64,000 nt of DNA from positions 1 through 64,000 of the forward strand of contig CAZPOR010000002.1 of assembly GCA_964588325.1 (NCBI GenBank), read 5' to 3'. Position numbers and translations under genes: made by a program. The notes under the pieces were generated by a model. It was given only the letters and a program-made list of their open reading frames with translations. It did not search any database and was not told where the DNA came from. The stretch comes from Thiovibrio sp964588325 (GTDB lineage Bacteria; Desulfobacterota; Desulfobulbia; Desulfobulbales; Desulfurivibrionaceae). Positions 60,748 through 64,000 of the stretch are shown here, piece by piece (within the stretch, counting starts at the first letter, position 1; each line of letters begins with the position of its first letter).

Positions 60748-61269
60748 CTAGACCTCCCTGCTGATCAAGGAAGGCTGGTTCAGCGAGGGCTTTTTGCTGA
60801 GGCCGGTGAGTCCGTACATGGGCCGGTCCGCAATGGAGCTGGTGATCAAGGCAATGGCGTCGTTCAGGTATGTTTTTACGTCCTCGGCAAAATGACCGTT
60901 GATCTGGTTGCGGCTGAGGATTTCCTCCCGCAGCCGGGTCAGGTTCTTCCTGTACTGGCCGACCTTTTTCCCTTCTTCCGGACTGAGCAGGGGAATAAGG
61001 GCGGCAAGTCTTGCCGTTTTCGTTTGTGCGCCCGGGAGGATCTCCCCTGCCATCTCGGCGAGCATCGCATCCAGGGACTGAATACGGTTCAGCCGGTTTT
61101 GCTTCCTGGCGCTCAGACGGATGAGGGCCTGCATGTCCATGGCCGTAAGGGCTTTTTGCTCTTCGCCCAAGATGGCAAGCATGTCTTCGGAAAGCTGTAC
61201 TTCCTGCTCCAAAACCTCGTAGAACCGTGCGGACAGGGAGCGTTGTTCCGTCGTCTGTTTCTGCTGCAT
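60748..61269 (-). CDS. flgN: FlgN family export chaperone
   Basis: The 173-residue protein is almost all alpha-helical with heptad-like spacing (SARFYEVLEQEVQLSEDMLAILGEEQKALTAMDM), the FlgN pattern. FlgN escorts FlgK and FlgL to the export gate and also couples flagellar assembly to flgM translation in enterics. It is directly upstream of flgK and three bases downstream of flgJ, which strongly supports the call. Confidence 0.85.
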   Translation of the reverse strand: MQQKQTTEQRSLSARFYEVLEQEVQLSEDMLAILGEEQKALTAMDMQALIRLSARKQNRLNRIQSLDAMLAEMAGEILPGAQTKTARLAALIPLLSPEEGKKVGQYRKNLTRLREEILSRNQINGHFAEDVKTYLNDAIALITSSIADRPMYGLTGLSKKPSLNQPSLISREV

Positions 61270-61272
61270 GGT

Positions 61273-61584
61273 CTATCTCTCCTTGTTTGGCGGAACATGT
61301 GCTTGCGACAGTTGCCGGTACAGCATGTCGCCGAAACCGATCCCAGAGCTTCCGGCCAATTTTTGGGTCAGTTGGTCGTCCTGGATGGATTGAAACATTT
61401 CCTCGCCATAACCGCCGTCAAGCAGGCCGCTTTTTTCGATGCCCTGCCGGGCCTGGCTCAGGATCTGCTTGAGCATCAGGGCTTCGAATCCGGCGCACGC
61501 TTCGCGGAGTTTCTTCTCCTTGAGCGTATCGGTCGAATTGCTGATTCCCTTGAGCCCGGCGGTTGCTTCGCTGATGATATTCAT
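61273..61584 (-). CDS. flgJ: Rod-binding protein FlgJ, N-terminal domain only
   Basis: The 103-residue protein matches the FlgJ N-terminal rod-binding domain (REACAGFEALMLKQILSQARQGI; then MFQSIQDDQLTQKLAGSSGIGFGDMLYRQL). The C-terminal muramidase domain of enteric FlgJ is absent. Desulfobacterota commonly have this short form and use a separate hydrolase to open the cell wall. It sits between flgI and flgN. Confidence 0.92.
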   Translation of the reverse strand: MNIISEATAGLKGISNSTDTLKEKKLREACAGFEALMLKQILSQARQGIEKSGLLDGGYGEEMFQSIQDDQLTQKLAGSSGIGFGDMLYRQLSQAHVPPNKER

Positions 61585-61597
61585 GGCCTTTCCGTCC

Positions 61598-62713
61598 CTA
61601 AATGATTTCCAGTTCCGCTTGCAGGGCGCCGGCGGCCTTGATGGCCTGAAAGATGGCGATGAGTTCGCGGGGGGCCACGCCCACCGAGTTCAGGGCCCGC
61701 ACCACCTCGCCCAGGGTTACGCCCGGCTGCAGGGTCACCACTTTCTGGCCGACCCTGATGGGGTCCGCCGGAGAGTTGGCCTGAACGCCGGGCGGGGGCG
61801 GGGGCTTGACTTGCAGGCTGAGATTCCCGTGGGACAGGGCCATCTGGTTGATGGTGACATTGGCGCCCATGACCACTGTGCCGGTCCGTTCGTTCAGGAC
61901 CACTTTGGCCCGCTGTTCCGGGTTGATTTCGATGTTTTCCAGGGCTGCCAGCAGGGCAATTTCCTGGGCCCGGTATTTGGGGGGAACAGCCACGTCCACC
62001 GAGGCGCCGTCGCGGGCTGTGGCGTAGGGGCCGCCCAGATGGGTGTCGATGGCGGTTTTCATCAGGGAGATCGTGGTGAAATCCGGCGCGGACAGGCTGA
62101 TGGTGATGCTTTCCTTGTTGGCAAAACTCATGGGTACCTCACGCTCCACCGAAGCGCCATTGGTGATCCGGGCCACGGTCAGGTGGCTTGCCTGCTTTGC
62201 CGGGCCACGGGCTGCGGGGTCGGCGCCGGTGCTGATCGCGCCCTGGGCCATGGCGTAGATGTTGTTGTCCAGTCCCTTGAGCGGGGTGGCCAGCAGGGTG
62301 CCGCCCTGGAGGGAGGTGGCGTCGCCCACCGAGGAAATGGTCACGTCGAGGGTTTGTCCCGCCTTGGAAAAGGGTGGCAGAGTGGCGGTGACCATGACGG
62401 AGGCGATATTTTTCACCTTGGTGGCCTCCGGATCCACCTTGACCCCGAGGTTGTTGAGCATATTGGTGAGCCCCTGGCCGGTAAAAGCTGCCTTGTTGCC
62501 GTCGCCGGTGCCGTTCAGGCCGACCACGATGCCATAACCCACCAGTTGGTTGTTCCGCACCCCTTTCACCGAGGCCAGGTCTTTCAGGCGAACGGCGTGG
62601 GCAATTCCGGCGCTGAGGAGAAATCCGAGCAGCAGCGCGCCGGCAAAGAGCAGCGTGGTGCCCGAAAAAATGCGCCCGGGGGCGTTTTCTGGTTGTGTTT
62701 GGGTCGTCTGCAT
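61598..62713 (-). CDS. flgI: Flagellar P-ring protein FlgI
   Basis: The protein (371 residues from this start) has a signal peptide (LLFAGALLLGFLLSAGIAHA) and the FlgI core (VRLKDLASVKGVRNNQLVGYGIVVGLNGTGDGN). It forms the periplasmic ring around the rod. Mature length is normal (about 340-350). The start is uncertain: ATG 62713 has GAGG eight bases upstream, and an ATG at 62833 has a better AAGGGAG site but would put about 40 extra residues in front of the signal peptide. Its position between flgH and flgJ is canonical. Confidence 0.92.
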   Translation of the reverse strand: MQTTQTQPENAPGRIFSGTTLLFAGALLLGFLLSAGIAHAVRLKDLASVKGVRNNQLVGYGIVVGLNGTGDGNKAAFTGQGLTNMLNNLGVKVDPEATKVKNIASVMVTATLPPFSKAGQTLDVTISSVGDATSLQGGTLLATPLKGLDNNIYAMAQGAISTGADPAARGPAKQASHLTVARITNGASVEREVPMSFANKESITISLSAPDFTTISLMKTAIDTHLGGPYATARDGASVDVAVPPKYRAQEIALLAALENIEINPEQRAKVVLNERTGTVVMGANVTINQMALSHGNLSLQVKPPPPPGVQANSPADPIRVGQKVVTLQPGVTLGEVVRALNSVGVAPRELIAIFQAIKAAGALQAELEII

Positions 62714-62886
62714 GGAGCTGTCCTCGGCCTGGATTTTGCGGAGCCTGTATCTTGACAGTTTAGCAAGCAGCGTGCCACGGGAGAGGCCTGGGTTGTAATG
62801 CGCCATTTTTAAAGGAAATATTCTTTTTTTCATGGAATCTCCCTTGGGGTGAACGGAATATTTTGCCTAGTTCCGCCGTGGGGGTG

Positions 62887-63591
62887 TTAAAACGGCCAGA
62901 CGGTGTCCAGTGCCCTGGCCAGCCAGCCCGGCTGCTGCTTGTCGCCGAGAACCCCTTGGCCGCTGTATTCTATCCGGGCGTCTGCAACATGGGTCGAAAG
63001 GATCGAGTTGTCCTGGGCGACATCCTGCGGCCGGATGATGCCGGAAAGGATGATGTGCTGGGTTTCGTTGTTGACCTTCACCTCCTGGTAGCCGCGGATG
63101 TTCAGGTTGCCGTCGGTGGTGATGTCGATCACCCTGGCGGAGATGGTGGCGGTCACGTTGCTTTTCCGGTCGGTCTTGCCCTTGCCCTCGAAATCATTGG
63201 TCAGCCTGGCCTGCAGCTCGGTGAGCGAGGGGGAAAAACGGCTGTTTTTGTCCGCCAGCCAGGTTTCCAGGCCGAACAGGCTGGAAACGCCGCCGGTGAC
63301 CGTTGACTCGCGTTCGGTCTTGGTGTTGGCCTCCTTGTTGCCCTTGGAGGTTTCCACGATGCGGACCAGGACGATATCGCCGATCCGTTTTGCCCGGCTG
63401 TCGGCGTAGAGATCGAGGCTGTTGCCGGACGCATAGATTGTGCCCTCGGGCCGGGTTTGGGCCACCTGCGCCGGGGCGGGCAGGGTATAGCGTTCCGGCA
63501 ACTGCTGGGCCTGCTGGCTGCCTGCGGCGGCGCAGCCGGAGAGTCCTGCCAGCAGGAGGATGAGGCTGGTGGTGTGCAGTGTGGTGCGCAT
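62887..63591 (-). CDS. flgH: Flagellar L-ring protein FlgH
   Basis: The 234-residue lipoprotein has a lipobox LSGC (Cys about 20) and the FlgH core (SLDLYADSRAKRIGDIVLVRIVE; SNVTATISARVIDITTDGNLNIRG; VNNETQHIILSGIIRPQDVA). It assembles the outer-membrane ring with FlgI. Length is normal (about 220-240). It follows flgA by 32 bases in the operon. Confidence 0.95.
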   Translation of the reverse strand: MRTTLHTTSLILLLAGLSGCAAAGSQQAQQLPERYTLPAPAQVAQTRPEGTIYASGNSLDLYADSRAKRIGDIVLVRIVETSKGNKEANTKTERESTVTGGVSSLFGLETWLADKNSRFSPSLTELQARLTNDFEGKGKTDRKSNVTATISARVIDITTDGNLNIRGYQEVKVNNETQHIILSGIIRPQDVAQDNSILSTHVADARIEYSGQGVLGDKQQPGWLARALDTVWPF

Positions 63592-63623
63592 ACTTTTCTC
63601 CTTATGGTGGATGGGCGGCTGTT

Positions 63624-64000
63624 TCAGAACTCAGCCTCCACGAGGCCGACGCCCGTAACGCGGGCGTGGATCTCGCGGCGGCTGGTGAGGTTCTTGACCC
63701 GGATCGTTTCACCGAGCGCCCCGGAATTTCTGGCTTCGCCAGGTGCGGTTATCTTGATTGCCTGCGATGTGGCCATGATGGTCACACGCTCGCCCCGGTG
63801 TACCAGAGTCGGGGCATCAAGGGCCTGGGCATACAGGATGGCCCCGGCCGGCAGCGAGGTTTTGAGCTTTTTCCCGACCGCCTCTTTTGGATCGTGGATG
63901 AGGCCCGCGTCCAGCATGGAGATGTCCTGCCGCTTCGCAGCGACGTCGCTCTCGCCCACGATCTCGTTTCGGTTCAACTTTTTCAGCGTGCTGACCACCG
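63624..64000 (-). CDS. flgA: P-ring assembly chaperone FlgA (C-terminal part, cut by the window end)
   Basis: Only the last 125 or so residues are in the window. They have the FlgA SAF-like C-terminal domain (IVGESDVAAKRQDI then LPAGAILYAQAL and VHRGERVTIMATSQAIKITAPGEARNSGALGETIRVKNLTS). FlgA helps P-ring subunits fold in the periplasm. The N terminus, with the expected signal peptide, lies beyond 64000. Its place before flgH is the usual order. Confidence 0.9.
   Translation of the reverse strand, partial: VVSTLKKLNRNEIVGESDVAAKRQDISMLDAGLIHDPKEAVGKKLKTSLPAGAILYAQALDAPTLVHRGERVTIMATSQAIKITAPGEARNSGALGETIRVKNLTSRREIHARVTGVGLVEAEF

Noticed and set aside
59014..61605. 863-codon plus-strand frame opposite flgK, flgN and flgJ
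   Set aside because: The minus-strand flagellar genes are unambiguous and tightly packed; this frame has no known domain or start site.

Overview
The window looks like chromosome from a Desulfobacterota (deltaproteobacterial) anaerobe, most likely a relative of the Desulfobulbales. This placement is an inference from content: about 60% GC, split-Soret cytochrome c, a Desulfovibrio-style nap cluster (napM-A-D-G-H) without napB or napC, nrfHA, hcp with a heme/FNR-type control site, abundant [4Fe-4S] and c-type heme proteins, and a probable selenocysteine-encoding UGA. I ran no database search, so the taxon is only a suggestion.

Layout. 0-6.4 kb (+): radC, hemW, a tandem-Cache hybrid histidine kinase, radA. 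6.4-7.2 kb: two tRNA-Ser genes, a terminator and palindromic intergenic repeats. 7.2-10.3 kb (-): an MFS exporter and a CPA2 cation:proton antiporter. 10.5-13.2 kb (+): a radical SAM/SPASM enzyme ending in 9-residue Cys repeats, and a membrane-anchored alpha/beta hydrolase-like protein. 13.3-14.4 kb (+): a two-gene YeeE/YedE sulfur-transport pair whose first gene carries an in-frame UGA (predicted Sec). 14.6-21.4 kb (-): split-Soret cytochrome, M48 lipoprotein protease, APC permease, SH3 protein, a polyferredoxin/CXXC/MTH1187 trio, a PilZ protein and an unknown protein. 21.6-29.5 kb (+): prepilin peptidase, then nitrite ammonification (nrfHA) and periplasmic nitrate reduction (napMADGH). 29.6-32.4 kb: a VapBC module and an AT-richer GHKL-ATPase/nuclease-like gene that looks acquired. 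32.4-42.8 kb (-): OmpR regulator with a heme-c sensor kinase, mnmG-trkH-trkA, two methyltransferases, uppP and a small exported protein. 42.9-47.8 kb (-): TlpA-like protein, hcp with two partners, and a Cys-cluster protein. 48-53.8 kb: plsY and a J-domain protein (+), ppiD-like and polA (-). 53.9-64 kb: flgM (+) behind a sigma-28 promoter, and the flagellar operon flgA-H-I-J-N-K-L-csrA-fliW (-), cut by the window end at flgA.

How it fits together. NapA would reduce nitrate to nitrite and NrfHA would take nitrite to ammonium; the same 11-bp-repeat promoter architecture stands in front of both operons. Hcp, with an FNR-type box at -41.5, handles the nitrosative by-products. The YeeE pair likely imports thiosulfate or another sulfur species. 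Main points for follow-up: the Sec-YeeE gene with its SECIS-like hairpin, the shared nap/nrf control module, a dispersed 106-147 bp palindromic repeat family with compensating inner hairpins (four copies), the GHKL-nuclease gene, and a matching inserted module in FlgK and FlgL.
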